Of a stretch of DNA of 64,000 nucleotides, positions 19,991 through 29,229 are shown piece after piece. Under the pieces are notes generated by a model that saw only the letters and a program-made list of their open reading frames with translations, had not been told where the DNA came from and ran no database searches. The position numbers were made by a program, and so were the translations under genes. The first letter of the stretch is position 1. Each line of letters opens with the position of its first letter. Location: positions 558,001 to 622,000 of the forward strand of contig NZ_JAJHPV010000013.1 of NCBI RefSeq assembly GCF_020831365.1. Reading direction: 5' to 3'. The stretch comes from Massilia agrisoli (lineage in GTDB: Bacteria; Pseudomonadota; Gammaproteobacteria; Burkholderiales; Burkholderiaceae_D).

Positions 19991-20488
19991 TTACTGCGCT
20001 GATGTTGTTTTTGCTTCTTCTGCCTCGACCAGGTCTTGTGCAGCCTGCTCGTCGTTCTTGCATTCGTTGGCCAGCTGGCGGTTCAGCTTGGAGTCGAGCA
20101 GCATGCCCTTGGACGGAATGCCAATCCACACCAGGCCGTAGCGCACGTTCTCGAAGCGCAGAGCGCCGGTGGTGGTGCCGACGCGGTCAAGGCGGTGCAG
20201 GCGCTTTTTCCAGCGCAGCGCGATGTGGGCCGGATCATTGTCATTGTGGTAGATCGTGACCTTGTTATTCAGTTCACAGGCGTAGTCGGTGGTCGTGCTG
20301 TCGGTGATGTCCGGTTCCGGTTCATCGGGCAGGACGTCGACGGCTTTCGGGTGCTTTTCCTTGGCCTTCTTGGCCTTGGCCTTGACCGGCTTTTTGGCCG
20401 GTTCGGCGGCCATGGCAGGAACGCACAGGGTGGCGGTTGCGAGGGCCAGGCCGCAGGCAACGAGCAGTTCGCGAATAAGTTTTGGCAT
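19991..20488 (-). CDS. Secreted MliC-like lysozyme-inhibitor domain protein (165 aa)
   Basis: N-terminal signal peptide ([23 protein letters not shown], cleavage about residue 27), then a Lys/Pro/Ala-rich linker. The C-terminal domain begins [66 protein letters not shown] and ends ANECKN, which resembles the MliC/PliC fold (Y-C...T...G.RY...G..W..KG...L....C). Such proteins inhibit C-type lysozymes in the periplasm. The match is by pattern only. The ATG at 20488 overlaps the stop of the upstream lyase by one base (TGATG), so it is translated from the same mRNA. Confidence 0.6.
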   Translation of the reverse strand: MPKLIRELLVACGLALATATLCVPAMAAEPAKKPVKAKAKKAKEKHPKAVDVLPDEPEPDITDSTTTDYACELNNKVTIYHNDNDPAHIALRWKKRLHRLDRVGTTTGALRFENVRYGLVWIGIPSKGMLLDSKLNRQLANECKNDEQAAQDLVEAEEAKTTSAQ

Positions 20489-21486
20489 CAGGTAGCTTCC
20501 GTGTGAGGGTCTTGGCCGAGAAGGGCGGCGGCTGCGTCGGGCAGGCCGAGTCCAGCGAGGCGGGCCCGCTGGAGAACTGTCCAATAGTATCGGTAGCTGG
20601 CTCGGTCATGCAAGCGCCCGTGTTGCGCAATTGGTCCCCAATTTGCGTTGATCGCTTCGGTCAGGATGTTGGTCGCTTCGTTTACCTCGGACAGGCGGGG
20701 CGTGAATGCCTTGATGATCGGCTTGATCTGGTCAGGGTGGATGCTCCACATGCGGGTGAACCCGAATTCGGCGGCCGCGCGCTGGGCGTCGTTGGCCACG
20801 ACGGCGGTGTCGCGGATTTCGGTGGTCACATTATGCGACGGGACCTTGCCGTGCGCATGACATGCCGCAACCATCTCCAGCTTGGCGCGCACCACCAGCG
20901 GGTGGGTGAACTGGCCCGGCGTACGCATCGCGGCGCCGGGAATCGCGCCGTAGTGGGCCGAAACGAAGTCCATGATCCCGAACGACAGGCATTCCACCTG
21001 GGGCAGGGCGGCGATGTTGTAGGCGTCGCGCAGGGCGCCGTGGGTTTCGATCAGCACGTGCACCGGCAGGTCAGTGCGGCCAGCCTTGGCGGCGTGCTGG
21101 TTGATCAGGTCGATCGCGCGCATCACGTCGGCGGTGCTGTCGACTTTTGGCAGCACCACGTATGCCAGGCGCGCGGCGGCGCCGCCGACGATCACGGCGA
21201 TGTCGGCTTCAAAGAACGGGCTGGAGACGTCGTGCACGCGCACGCCGATGCGGTTGTGGCGGTTGCCTTCGTCATTGAGCAGGCGGACGACCAGCTGGGC
21301 GTGCGCAGGCTCGTCGCCGGCGGCGGCGCCGTCTTCGCAGTCGAACGTGATGTCGAACAGGGGGCCAAGCTCTTGTTGCAGGGCCATCGACTTGAGCATC
21401 AGCTTCTCGGTGCCGCAATAATGGTCGCAGGCCGGGAGCAGCAGTGGCTGGCGTTTACCCTGGAATAAAACCTCGGATGGATGCAT
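20488..21486 (-). CDS. HpcH/HpaI-type CoA-ester lyase, CitE-like (332 aa)
   Basis: TIM-barrel aldolase of the citrate lyase beta-subunit/malyl-CoA lyase group: FDCEDGAAAGDE (metal/substrate acidic motif), IGVRVHDVSSPFFEADIAVIVG, VLPKVDSTADVMRAIDLIN, VLIETHGALRDAYNIAALPQVECLSFGIMDFVSAHYGAI and RMWSIHPDQIKPI. Such enzymes cleave malyl-CoA, citramalyl-CoA or citryl-CoA; the exact substrate is not clear. It lies between mdh and acnA on the same strand, a common betaproteobacterial arrangement. The downstream MliC-like gene overlaps by one base. Without alpha and gamma subunits nearby it is not a true citrate lyase. Confidence 0.85.
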   Translation of the reverse strand: MHPSEVLFQGKRQPLLLPACDHYCGTEKLMLKSMALQQELGPLFDITFDCEDGAAAGDEPAHAQLVVRLLNDEGNRHNRIGVRVHDVSSPFFEADIAVIVGGAAARLAYVVLPKVDSTADVMRAIDLINQHAAKAGRTDLPVHVLIETHGALRDAYNIAALPQVECLSFGIMDFVSAHYGAIPGAAMRTPGQFTHPLVVRAKLEMVAACHAHGKVPSHNVTTEIRDTAVVANDAQRAAAEFGFTRMWSIHPDQIKPIIKAFTPRLSEVNEATNILTEAINANWGPIAQHGRLHDRASYRYYWTVLQRARLAGLGLPDAAAALLGQDPHTEAT

Positions 21487-21508
21487 GGTATTTCTTCTCT
21501 TACTTCGC

Positions 21509-21589
21509 CGTCGTTCCCGCGAAGGCGGGAACCCATACCGAGCTGACTGAATCCGCTCAGCATAGGTTCCCGCGTGCGCGGGAACGACG
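21509..21589. repeat. Hairpin-pair repeat element, copy 2
   Basis: Left arm 21509-21537 (CGTCGTTCCCGCGAAGGCGG then GAACCCATA) and slightly degenerate right arm 21562-21589 (ATAGGTTCCCGCG...GCGGGAACGACG). It lies in the gap between the mdh stop and the start of the CoA-ester lyase gene, so within or at the edge of a possible mdh-lyase transcript. Confidence 0.9.
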
Positions 21590-21618
21590 ATGCGGGTGTT
21601 GCGGGCTAAGGTTTAAGC

Positions 21619-22611
21619 TTAAGCCTTCAGCAGGTGGGCAACGCCTTCGCGCTCTTCGGTCAGTTCCTTGAGCGTGAGGTTGATGCGCTCTTGCGAGAAC
21701 TCGTCGATGGCCAGGCCCTGGACGATCTTGTACTCGCCGTTTTCAACGGTTACAGGGAAACCGAACATGGTGTCCTGCGGGATGCCGTACGAACCGTCCG
21801 ACGGGATACCCATCGTGGTCCACTTGCCGTTGGTGCCGAGGTGCCAGTCGTGCATGTGGTCGATCGCCGCATTGGCTGCCGACGCTGCCGACGACAGGCC
21901 GCGCGCTTCGATGATCGCTGCGCCGCGCTTGCCGACGGTTGGCAGGAAGGTGTCGCGGTTCCATGCGTCGTCGTTGATCATGTCCTTGACCGACTGGCCG
22001 TCGATGGTCGCGAAGCGGTAGTCGGCGTACATCGTTGGCGAGTGGTTGCCCCAGACTGCCAGCTTTTCGATCGACGATACCGGCTTGCCGGTCTTGGCAG
22101 CAACCTGCGACAGGGCGCGGTTGTGGTCCAGGCGCAGCATGGCGGTGAAGTTCTTGGCCGGCAGCGATGGCGCCGATTTCATGGCGATGTAGGCGTTGGT
22201 GTTGGCTGGGTTGCCGACCACCAGTACCTTGACGTTGCGCGAAGCGACGGCGTCGAGCGCCTTGCCCTGCACGGTGAAGATCTGTGCGTTCGCTTCCAGC
22301 AGGTCCTTGCGCTCCATGCCAGGGCCGCGTGGACGCGCGCCGACCAGCAGGGCGAAGTCCGCATCCTTGAAAGCGGTCATCGGGTCCGAGTGGGCGGTCA
22401 TGCCGGCCAGCAGCGGGAATGCGCAGTCATCGATTTCCATCATGACGCCCTTCAGCGCTTTTTGTGCTTTTTCGTCAGCGATTTCCAGCAGTTGCAGGAT
22501 GACCGGCTGGTCCTTGCCCAGCATGTCGCCGTTGGCGATGCGGAACAGCAGGGAATAGCCGATCTGGCCGGCGGCGCCGGTGACGGCAACGCGCATTGGG
22601 GTCTTAGCCAT
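21619..22611 (-). CDS. mdh: Malate dehydrogenase (330 aa)
   Basis: NAD-dependent malate dehydrogenase of the cytosolic-like group found in betaproteobacteria. [25 protein letters not shown] (residues 8-32) is the Rossmann dinucleotide loop, [22 protein letters not shown] carries the mobile-loop substrate Arg residues, and [14 protein letters not shown] holds the catalytic His. Length is normal. A GAGA-type site precedes the ATG at 22611. It is divergent from the gntR-sdh cluster, sharing a 267-bp region with a 16-bp palindrome, so it may respond to the same regulator. Confidence 0.96.
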   Translation of the reverse strand: MAKTPMRVAVTGAAGQIGYSLLFRIANGDMLGKDQPVILQLLEIADEKAQKALKGVMMEIDDCAFPLLAGMTAHSDPMTAFKDADFALLVGARPRGPGMERKDLLEANAQIFTVQGKALDAVASRNVKVLVVGNPANTNAYIAMKSAPSLPAKNFTAMLRLDHNRALSQVAAKTGKPVSSIEKLAVWGNHSPTMYADYRFATIDGQSVKDMINDDAWNRDTFLPTVGKRGAAIIEARGLSSAASAANAAIDHMHDWHLGTNGKWTTMGIPSDGSYGIPQDTMFGFPVTVENGEYKIVQGLAIDEFSQERINLTLKELTEEREGVAHLLKA

Positions 22612-22804
22612 GGTGAATCTCCAAAGTGAGAAAGAAAACGGTCGAAGCTGAGGATACGCCGGTTCAGCAAAAGTGCAATGATACCAAAAGCGCGCACCAT
22701 CAACCCGGCCAGGCGCAGGGCGTGTTTATGTTGCCCACGCGCGCGCAAGCCGGAATCGATCGCGAGTGTAGGCGGGCAGGGTAGTTCTGTCAATTCATAT
22801 CTTA

Positions 22805-22820
22805 TGTCTTATATAAGACA
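22805..22820. promoter_or_regulatory. Perfect 16-bp palindrome, probable GntR operator
   Basis: TGTCTTATATAAGACA is its own reverse complement. It lies 58 bp upstream of the gntR start and 193 bp upstream of mdh on the other strand. AT-rich perfect palindromes of this size next to a GntR/HutC gene are commonly autoregulatory operators. I see no other copy in the window. Confidence 0.7.
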
Positions 22821-22878
22821 GAATAGTAGCCCCCTTAATGCTGGACGGACATGTGCTTTTGTGGTGAAATCTTGGTCT

Positions 22879-23673
22879 ATGAACCCTGTCTCGTCGAATT
22901 CGAACAACAATGGCGCCCCATCTGGCGCAGGCGGCGCCGGCAATGGAACGGGCGGTTCACCCACCTTCAGTCCGCTGTACCAGCAGATCAAGGCCCTGAT
23001 CACCCAAAGCCTGCAATCGGGCGAGTGGAAGCCGGGCGAACTCATTCCCAGCGAAGTCGAGCTGGCTGCCCGCTTCAAGGTCAGCCAGGGCACGGTGCGC
23101 AAGGCGATTGACGAGCTGGCGGCCGAAAACCTGGTCATGCGGCGCCAGGGCAAGGGCACGTTTGTGTCCACCCACCACGAGGCGCGCGCCCATTTCCGCT
23201 TCCTGCGGCTGATGCCCGACGAGGGCGTGCCCCATCATCCCGACAACAAGATCATCGAAGTCAAGCGCATGCGCGCGCCCGCGGAAGTGGCGCGCCTGCT
23301 CGATATGAAGAGCGGCGACGCGGTGGTGTACATCAAGCGCGTGCAGTCGTTCGAGGGCGAGCCGACCATCCTGGAAGAGCTGTGGCTGCCTGGCCTGCTG
23401 TTCAGGGGGTTGACCGCTGAACGCCTGGTTGAATACAAGGGTCCAATGTATGGGCTGTTCGAGTCGGAATTTGGCACGCGCATGATCCGCGCCACTGAAA
23501 AGATTCGCGCCGTCGCGGCCGACGCCACCGCGGCCGGCTACCTGCATGTGCTGGAAGGCACGCCGCTGCTGTGCGCCGAGCGGGTGTCGTACACCTATGG
23601 AGACAAGGCGGTGGAGCTGCGCCGTGGCCTGTACCTGACCACCAACCACCACTACCAGAATGATCTGTCGTAA
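22879..23673 (+). CDS. GntR/HutC-family transcriptional regulator (264 aa)
   Basis: N-terminal winged helix at about residues 30-95 (SPLYQQIKALITQSLQSGEWKPGELIPSEVELAARFKVSQGTVRKAIDELAAENLVMRRQGKGTFV), which is the GntR DNA-binding pattern. The C-terminal half (about 110-260: DEGVPHHPDNKIIEVKRMRAPAEVARLLDMKSGDAVVYIKRVQ...) is a UTRA effector domain, typical of the HutC subfamily. I start at the ATG at 22879; earlier in-frame ATGs (from 22678) would overlap the palindrome and give an unrelated leader. A Gly/Asn-rich N-terminal tail precedes the helix-turn-helix. Its place between mdh and sdhC suggests TCA-cycle control. Confidence 0.9.
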   Translation: MNPVSSNSNNNGAPSGAGGAGNGTGGSPTFSPLYQQIKALITQSLQSGEWKPGELIPSEVELAARFKVSQGTVRKAIDELAAENLVMRRQGKGTFVSTHHEARAHFRFLRLMPDEGVPHHPDNKIIEVKRMRAPAEVARLLDMKSGDAVVYIKRVQSFEGEPTILEELWLPGLLFRGLTAERLVEYKGPMYGLFESEFGTRMIRATEKIRAVAADATAAGYLHVLEGTPLLCAERVSYTYGDKAVELRRGLYLTTNHHYQNDLS

Positions 23674-23700
23674 GCGCGGGGCGGCAGCCGCCACCCTTAC

Positions 23701-23779
23701 CGTCATTCCCGCGCAGGCGGGAATCCATGCGGTGTGTGAGGGCTGGCTTGCATGGGCTCCCGCCTGCGCGGGAACGACG
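23701..23779. repeat. Hairpin-pair repeat element, copy 3
   Basis: Left arm 23701-23728 carries the variant ATTCCCGCGCAGGCGGGAAT, which fits the ATTCCC-N8-GGGAAT consensus of neisserial dRS3 repeats. Right arm 23751-23779 is CATGGGCTCCCGCC...GCGGGAACGACG. It follows gntR and precedes the sdh promoter region. Confidence 0.9.
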
Positions 23780-23990
23780 GATCAGGCAGGCGGCATTGGC
23801 AAACCAGGGACCCTTGCTGCAGACCTTATGCGTTGCGGTTAAGATACGTTGTTATGTAGAAATTGGCAGGGATTGACCCGGTTTTCTCGTTGCTTTTACC
23901 GCATCTTGGTATTTAGATATTGGTCCGGTCAGGGAAATAGGCGAAAATTGCGGGTTACTTATTAAGTTTGTTTTAAGGGGAGGTCTTGTT

Positions 23991-24413
23991 ATGTCCGAAG
24001 CCGTGAAAGAAGTTCCAAGAAAAGAGCGGCCGCAATTCAGTAATATCCATGTTACTGATTTGATGAATTACCGCATGACGCCGTCGGCGTACGTGTCGAT
24101 CCTGCACCGCGTCAGCGGCGCGGTCATGTTCCTGCTGCTGCCGTTCGTGCTGTACCTGCTGCAGCTGTCGATCAGCTCCGAAATGACGTTCGCGCGTTTC
24201 GCCGGCATCCTCGAACATCCCCTTGCCAAGCTGGTCCTGCTGGGCCTGATCTGGGGCTATATGCACCACTTCTGCGCCGGCGTACGCCACCTGTTCATGG
24301 ATTTCCACGTTGGTATCGAAAAAGATTCGTCGCGCCAGTCCGCTGTCAGCGTCCTCGCCGTCAGCCTGGTGCTGACCGCAATCGCCGGTCTTAAATTGTT
24401 TGGAGTATTTTGA
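23991..24413 (+). CDS. sdhC: Succinate dehydrogenase cytochrome b556 subunit (140 aa)
   Basis: Membrane anchor of complex II. Three hydrophobic helices are visible (about residues 42-62, 78-100 and 117-138). SILHRVSGAVMFLL holds the Ser and Arg of the quinone site, and YMHHFCAGVRHLFMDFH carries the haem-ligand His. AGGGGAGG precedes the ATG. This is the first gene of sdhCDAB; its stop overlaps the sdhD start by one base. A 317-bp gap from gntR holds the repeat and presumably the sdh promoter. Confidence 0.96.
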   Translation: MSEAVKEVPRKERPQFSNIHVTDLMNYRMTPSAYVSILHRVSGAVMFLLLPFVLYLLQLSISSEMTFARFAGILEHPLAKLVLLGLIWGYMHHFCAGVRHLFMDFHVGIEKDSSRQSAVSVLAVSLVLTAIAGLKLFGVF

Positions 24414-24778
24414 TGGCAAAGAATAACGTCGGACCTAAGCGCCTCGTCGTCGGCGCCGGCTACGGCTGGAAAGACTGGATGGCGCAGCGCGTGACCGCGA
24501 TCGTCATGGCGGTCTACACGGTGATCCTGCTGGTCACTTTCCTGACCGGCCAGAATTTCACCTATGAAGGCTGGGCCGGCCTGTTCGCCCAGCAGTGGTT
24601 CAAGCTGTTCTCGCTGGTGACCTTTGCCGCGCTGTTCTATCACGCGTGGGTCGGCATGCGCGACATCTGGATGGACTACGTCAAGCCGGTCGGTATCCGC
24701 CTGGCACTGCAAATCGCCACCATCCTGTGGCTGGTTGCCTGCGCGGCCTGGGCCGTTCAAATTCTCTGGAGTGTGTAA
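24413..24778 (+). CDS. sdhD: Succinate dehydrogenase membrane anchor subunit (121 aa)
   Basis: Second anchor subunit of complex II. It opens [33 protein letters not shown], the usual SdhD N-terminus with the R that contacts quinone, and has three membrane helices with [23 protein letters not shown] carrying a conserved His and the Asp/Tyr quinone-site region. I take the ATG at 24413 (TGATG overlap with sdhC) over the TTG three bases earlier. The sdhA start follows after 2 bp. Confidence 0.95.
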   Translation: MAKNNVGPKRLVVGAGYGWKDWMAQRVTAIVMAVYTVILLVTFLTGQNFTYEGWAGLFAQQWFKLFSLVTFAALFYHAWVGMRDIWMDYVKPVGIRLALQIATILWLVACAAWAVQILWSV

Positions 24779-24780
24779 TC

Positions 24781-26559
24781 GTGGCAGCAATTAAAACTGC
24801 AATCCCTACCCGCCGCTTCGACGCGGTTATCGTCGGCGCCGGCGGTTCCGGCATGCGCGCATCGCTGCAACTGGCTGAAGCCGGCCTGAACGTGGCCGTG
24901 CTGTCGAAAGTCTTCCCGACCCGCTCGCACACCGTGGCAGCGCAGGGCGGCATCGGCGCCTCCCTCGGCAACATGAGCGAGGACGACTGGTACTGGCACA
25001 TGTTCGACACCGTCAAGGGTGGCGACTACCTGGGCGACCAGGATGCGATCGAATTCATGTGCCGCGAAGCGCCAAAGGTCGTCTACGAGCTGGAACACTT
25101 CGGCATGCCGTTCGACCGCAATCCGGACGGCACCATCTATCAGCGCCCGTTCGGCGGCCACACCGCCAACTTCGGCGAGAAGCCAGTCCAGCGCGCCTGC
25201 GCGGCGGCTGACCGTACCGGCCACGCGCTGCTGCACACCCTGTACCAGCGCAACGTGCGCGCCCGCACCCACTTCTTCGTCGAGTGGATGGCAATCGACA
25301 TCATCCGCGACGCTGAAGGCGACGTGGTTGGCGTGGTTGCGCTTGAAATGGAAACCGGCGAGTGCATGATCCTGGAAGCGAAGACCACCATCTTCGCCAC
25401 CGGCGGCGCAGGCCGCATCTTTGCAGCATCGACCAACGCCTTCATCAACACCGGCGACGGCATGGGCATGGCGGCGCGCGCCGGCCTGCCGCTGCAGGAC
25501 ATGGAGTTCTGGCAGTTCCACCCGACCGGCGTGTCCGGCGCGGGCGTATTGATCACCGAAGGCGTGCGCGGCGAGGGCGGTATCCTCATCAACAGCAACG
25601 GCGAACGCTTCATGGAGCGCTATGCGCCAACCCTGAAAGACCTGGCGCCGCGCGACTTCGTGTCGCGCTCGATGGACCAGGAAATCAAGGAAGGCCGCGG
25701 CTGCGGTCCGAACAAGGACCACGTGCTGCTGGACCTGCGCCACATCGGCGCCGAAACCATCGCCAAGCGCCTGCCGTCGATCCTCGAGATCGGCCACAAG
25801 TTCGCCAACGTCGACGCGACCAAGGAACCGATTCCTGTCGTGCCGACGATCCACTACCAGATGGGCGGCATCCCGACCAACATCTACGGCCAGGTTGTCA
25901 CGCCGGCCGGCGACGGTTCGCAGAAGATCGTCAATGGCCTGTACGCGATCGGCGAATGCGCCTGCGTGTCGGTGCACGGCGCCAACCGCCTCGGCACCAA
26001 CTCGCTGCTCGACCTGGTGGTATTCGGCCGCGCGGCCGGCAACCACGTGGTGCAGTCGAACCTGAAGGCGCGCTCGAACAAGGCGCTGCCGAAAGACGCA
26101 GCCGACTTCGCGATGGAACGCATGAACCGCCTCGAAACCTCGACCGGCTCGGAAAAAGTGCAGGGCGTCGCCAACGACATCCGCGCCACCATGCAGAAGT
26201 ACTGCGGCGTGTTCCGTACCGACGAACTGCTGACCCAGGGCGTGAAAGAGATCATGGTGCTGGACGAGCGCCGCAAGCACGTCTCGTTCAAGGACAAGTC
26301 GAAGGTGTTCAACACCGCGCGCGTCGAAGCGCTCGAACTGGACAACCTGATCGAAACGGCCAAGGCGACCATCGTCTCGGCCCAGGCGCGCAAGGAATCG
26401 CGCGGCGCCCACGCGCACAGCGACTACCAGCAGCGCGATGACGAAGTGTGGATGAAGCACACCTTGTGGCACTCGGAAGGCAACCGCCTCGAGTACAAGG
26501 CCGTGGTCACCAAGCCGTTGACGGTCGACACCTTCAAGCCAAAAGCACGTACTTTCTAA
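24781..26559 (+). CDS. sdhA: Succinate dehydrogenase flavoprotein subunit (592 aa)
   Basis: Catalytic subunit, oxidises succinate to fumarate with covalent [26 protein letters not shown] is the FAD Rossmann loop; [19 protein letters not shown] contains the His that binds [29 protein letters not shown] and [17 protein letters not shown] carry active-site His and Arg residues; [24 protein letters not shown] closes the FAD domain. The GTG start at 24781 gives the standard 592-aa length; longer reading from an upstream ATG inside sdhD is spurious. SdhE (27438) is probably its flavinylation factor. Confidence 0.97.
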   Translation: MAAIKTAIPTRRFDAVIVGAGGSGMRASLQLAEAGLNVAVLSKVFPTRSHTVAAQGGIGASLGNMSEDDWYWHMFDTVKGGDYLGDQDAIEFMCREAPKVVYELEHFGMPFDRNPDGTIYQRPFGGHTANFGEKPVQRACAAADRTGHALLHTLYQRNVRARTHFFVEWMAIDIIRDAEGDVVGVVALEMETGECMILEAKTTIFATGGAGRIFAASTNAFINTGDGMGMAARAGLPLQDMEFWQFHPTGVSGAGVLITEGVRGEGGILINSNGERFMERYAPTLKDLAPRDFVSRSMDQEIKEGRGCGPNKDHVLLDLRHIGAETIAKRLPSILEIGHKFANVDATKEPIPVVPTIHYQMGGIPTNIYGQVVTPAGDGSQKIVNGLYAIGECACVSVHGANRLGTNSLLDLVVFGRAAGNHVVQSNLKARSNKALPKDAADFAMERMNRLETSTGSEKVQGVANDIRATMQKYCGVFRTDELLTQGVKEIMVLDERRKHVSFKDKSKVFNTARVEALELDNLIETAKATIVSAQARKESRGAHAHSDYQQRDDEVWMKHTLWHSEGNRLEYKAVVTKPLTVDTFKPKARTF

Positions 26560-26569
26560 GGCAACAAAC

Positions 26570-27280
26570 ATGACACGCACAGTACAACTCAAGATCTACC
26601 GTTACGATCCGGACAAGGATACCAAGCCGTACATGCAGGACGTCACGGTGGAACTGCAAGACACCGACAAGATGCTGCTCGACGCACTGCAGCGCATCAA
26701 GTCGGACGTCGACGACACGCTCAGCCTGCGCCGCTCGTGCCGCGAAGGCGTCTGCGGTTCGGACGCGATGAACATCAACGGCAAGAACGGCCTGGCCTGC
26801 ACCACCAACCTGAACGAGCTGACCCAGCCGATCGTGCTGCGTCCGCTGCCTGGCCTGCCGGTCATCCGCGACCTGATCGTCGACATGACCCAGTTCTTCA
26901 AGCAATACGACTCGATCAAGCCGTTCCTGATCAACGACTCGATTCCGCCGGAAAAAGAGCGCCTGCAGACCCCGACCGAGCGCGAAGAGCTCGACGGCCT
27001 GTACGAGTGCATCCTGTGCGCCTGCTGCTCGACCTCGTGCCCATCGTTCTGGTGGAACCCGGACAAGTTCGTCGGCCCGGCCGGCCTGCTGCAAGCCTAC
27101 CGCTTCATCGCCGACAGCCGCGACGAAGCCACCGGCGAGCGCCTGGACAACCTGGAAGACCCGTACCGCCTGTTCCGCTGCCACTCGATCATGAACTGCG
27201 TCGACGTTTGCCCGAAGGGCCTGAACCCGAACAAGGCAATCGGCAAGATCAAGGAACTGATGGTGCGCCGCGCCGTATAA
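26570..27280 (+). CDS. sdhB: Succinate dehydrogenase iron-sulfur subunit (236 aa)
   Basis: Passes electrons from FAD to quinone via three clusters. The [2Fe-2S] Cys set is in [22 protein letters not shown], the [4Fe-4S] set in [12 protein letters not shown] and the [3Fe-4S] set in [17 protein letters not shown]. Length is normal. It starts 10 bp after sdhA. The repeat at 27290 begins 9 bp after the stop, which may limit read-through to sdhE and gltA. Confidence 0.97.
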   Translation: MTRTVQLKIYRYDPDKDTKPYMQDVTVELQDTDKMLLDALQRIKSDVDDTLSLRRSCREGVCGSDAMNINGKNGLACTTNLNELTQPIVLRPLPGLPVIRDLIVDMTQFFKQYDSIKPFLINDSIPPEKERLQTPTEREELDGLYECILCACCSTSCPSFWWNPDKFVGPAGLLQAYRFIADSRDEATGERLDNLEDPYRLFRCHSIMNCVDVCPKGLNPNKAIGKIKELMVRRAV

Positions 27281-27289
27281 ATGCGCCGC

Positions 27290-27370
27290 CGTCGTTCCCG
27301 CGAAAGCGGGAACCCATATTTAGCCAATCTGTTTGGCGCCCTATGGGTTCCCGCCTGCGCGGGAACGACG
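27290..27370. repeat. Hairpin-pair repeat element, copy 4
   Basis: Left arm 27290-27318 (CGTCGTTCCCGCGAAAGCGG then GAACCCATA) and right arm 27342-27370 (TATGGGTTCCCGCC...GCGGGAACGACG), 23 bp apart. It splits sdhCDAB from sdhE-gltA. Confidence 0.92.
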
Positions 27371-27437
27371 TTGCTCAGCAATACAGTAGAAGTACCGTAC
27401 TGCCGAATCCCGGTGGGCGGAGTATAGTGTTGACCCA

Positions 27438-27719
27438 ATGACAGACTCTAGTGTGACAACGCATCAATCAGATCCTGCCAACCGTGCCCGCCTGCGCTGG
27501 CGCAGCCGCCGCGGCCTGCTCGAGAACGACCTGGTGCTCACGCGCTTCCTCGACGCCCATGAGGAAACGCTCAGCGACGACGACGTCGATGCGCTGACCC
27601 GGCTGCTGGACCTGGCGGACAACCCGCTGCTGGACCTGCTGCTGGCGCGGAAAGAACCCGAAGGCGAGCTCGACCTGCCGCAAGTACGCGCGCTGCTGGC
27701 GCGCCTGCGCCAGGCATAG
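27438..27719 (+). CDS. sdhE: Succinate dehydrogenase assembly factor SdhE (93 aa)
   Basis: Small protein of the SdhE/Sdh5 family that promotes covalent FAD attachment to Sdh[59 protein letters not shown] includes the signature RRGLLENDL (RGxxExD type), and the rest follows the five-helix pattern. A disordered 15-residue leader precedes it. Its position just after sdhB and before gltA supports the call. The ATG at 27438 is the only one giving the full domain. Confidence 0.93.
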   Translation: MTDSSVTTHQSDPANRARLRWRSRRGLLENDLVLTRFLDAHEETLSDDDVDALTRLLDLADNPLLDLLLARKEPEGELDLPQVRALLARLRQA

Positions 27720-27787
27720 CGTGCCGGCACGCGAAGAAGTTTCGTTATATTTTATTTTGTAGACTCACCTCCCAAGAAGGAAGTGCC

Positions 27788-29092
27788 ATGAACATCTCTG
27801 ATAACAAAGCCACCCTGTCGTTTTCCGATGGCAGCCCCGCCATCGACATGCCGATCTACAAAGGTACGGTAGGCCCGGACGTCATCGACATCCGCAAGCT
27901 GTACGGCCAGACCGGCAAGTTCACCTACGACCCTGGCTTCATGTCGACCGCCGCCTGCAACTCGTCGATCACCTACATCGACGGCGACAAGGGCGAGCTG
28001 CTGTACCGCGGCTACCCGATCGAGCAGCTGGCGGTCAACTGCGACTTCCTCGAAACCTGCTACCTGCTGCTGAACGGCGAACTGCCGAACGCGGAACAGA
28101 ACAAGAAGTTCTCGGACACCGTGACCAAGCACACCATGGTCCACGAGCAGATGCAATTCTTCTTCCGCGGCTTCCGCCGCGACGCGCACCCGATGTCGGT
28201 CCTGGTCGGCACCGTTGGCGCGCTGGCCTCGTTCTACCACGACTCGCTCGACATCAACGACCCGCACCACCGCGAAGTATCGGCAATCCGCCTGATCGCC
28301 AAGATGCCGACCCTGGTCGCGATGGCCTACAAATACTCGATCGGCCAGCCGTTCGTGTACCCACGCAACGACCTGTCGTACAGCGCCAACTTCATGCGCA
28401 TGATGTTCGGCAACCCGTGCGAAGAGTACGTCGTCAACGACGTGCTGGTACGCGCGCTTGACCGCATCCTGATCCTGCACGCAGACCACGAGCAGAACGC
28501 ATCGACCTCGACCGTCCGCCTGGCCGGCTCGTCGGGCGCGAACCCGTTCGCCTGTATCGCAGCCGGTATCGCCTGCCTGTGGGGCCCTGCCCACGGCGGC
28601 GCGAACGAAGCGGCGCTGAACATGCTGAAGGAAATCGGCACCGTCGAAAACATCCCTGCGTTCATCGAAAAGGTGAAGGACAAGAACTCCGGCGTCAAGC
28701 TGATGGGCTTCGGTCACCGCGTCTACAAGAACTTCGACCCACGTGCGAAGCTGATGCGCGAAACCTGCCACGAAGTGCTGGAAGAGCTGGGCCTGCAGGA
28801 CGACCCGCTGTTCAAGCTGGCGATGGCGCTGGAAAAGATCGCGCTGGAAGACGAATACTTCGTATCGCGCAAGCTGTACCCGAACGTCGACTTCTACTCG
28901 GGCATCGTGCAATCGGCGCTGGGCATTCCTGTCTCGCTGTTCACCGGCATCTTCGCGATGGCCCGCACGATCGGCTGGATCGCCCAGTGGAACGAAATGA
29001 TCGCCGACCCGGAACAGAAGATCGGCCGTCCGCGCCAGCTGTTCATCGGTTCGCCGGCACGCGACGTGCCAGCAATGGACAAGCGCAAGTAA
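27788..29092 (+). CDS. gltA: Citrate synthase, type II (434 aa)
   Basis: Condenses oxaloacetate and acetyl-CoA. Active-site groups are visible: His in [17 protein letters not shown], His in [22 protein letters not shown], and Asp in [13 protein letters not shown]. The long N-terminal beta region (about 1-45) and the 434-aa length fit the NADH-sensitive hexameric Gram-negative type. GAAGGAA precedes the ATG. The gene is the last of the gntR-sdhCDAB-sdhE-gltA block and ends with a strong terminator at 29107. Confidence 0.97.
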   Translation: MNISDNKATLSFSDGSPAIDMPIYKGTVGPDVIDIRKLYGQTGKFTYDPGFMSTAACNSSITYIDGDKGELLYRGYPIEQLAVNCDFLETCYLLLNGELPNAEQNKKFSDTVTKHTMVHEQMQFFFRGFRRDAHPMSVLVGTVGALASFYHDSLDINDPHHREVSAIRLIAKMPTLVAMAYKYSIGQPFVYPRNDLSYSANFMRMMFGNPCEEYVVNDVLVRALDRILILHADHEQNASTSTVRLAGSSGANPFACIAAGIACLWGPAHGGANEAALNMLKEIGTVENIPAFIEKVKDKNSGVKLMGFGHRVYKNFDPRAKLMRETCHEVLEELGLQDDPLFKLAMALEKIALEDEYFVSRKLYPNVDFYSGIVQSALGIPVSLFTGIFAMARTIGWIAQWNEMIADPEQKIGRPRQLFIGSPARDVPAMDKRK

Positions 29093-29106
29093 TCGATTGC
29101 GCGGCC

Positions 29107-29139
29107 AAAAAAAAGCGAGCTACGGCTCGCTTTTTTTTT
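29107..29139 (+). terminator. Rho-independent terminator of gltA
   Basis: Stem GCGAGC / GCTCGC (29115-29120, 29125-29130) with a TACG loop, flanked by an A8 run and followed by T9. It could also end the convergent binding-protein gene's transcript. Confidence 0.92.
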
Positions 29140-29172
29140 GGTTCTTCACGGATTGCCGGGATAAGCAAGTAG

Positions 29173-29201
29173 GGCGGATAAGCCCAAAGGGCGCATCCGC
29201 C
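29173..29201. repeat. Hairpin repeat of the GGCGGAT/ATCCGCC family, third copy
   Basis: Palindromic GGCGGATAAGCCC / GGGCGCATCCGCC around a short AAA loop, preceded by AGTAG. Same family as the pair at 17003-17100. It lies between the convergent gltA and binding-protein genes. Confidence 0.8.
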
Positions 29202-29229
29202 GAATCCGCGCCGCCCAAAGCAAATGTTG

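Noticed and set aside
22678-22878. Upstream in-frame extension of the gntR gene
   Set aside because: It would run through the 16-bp palindrome and gives a non-homologous leader; the ATG at 22879 is preferred.
24410-24412. TTG start for sdhD
   Set aside because: The ATG at 24413 overlaps the sdhC stop in the usual TGATG manner.
24757-26592. 611-codon minus-strand frame opposite sdhA
   Set aside because: Shadow of sdhA.
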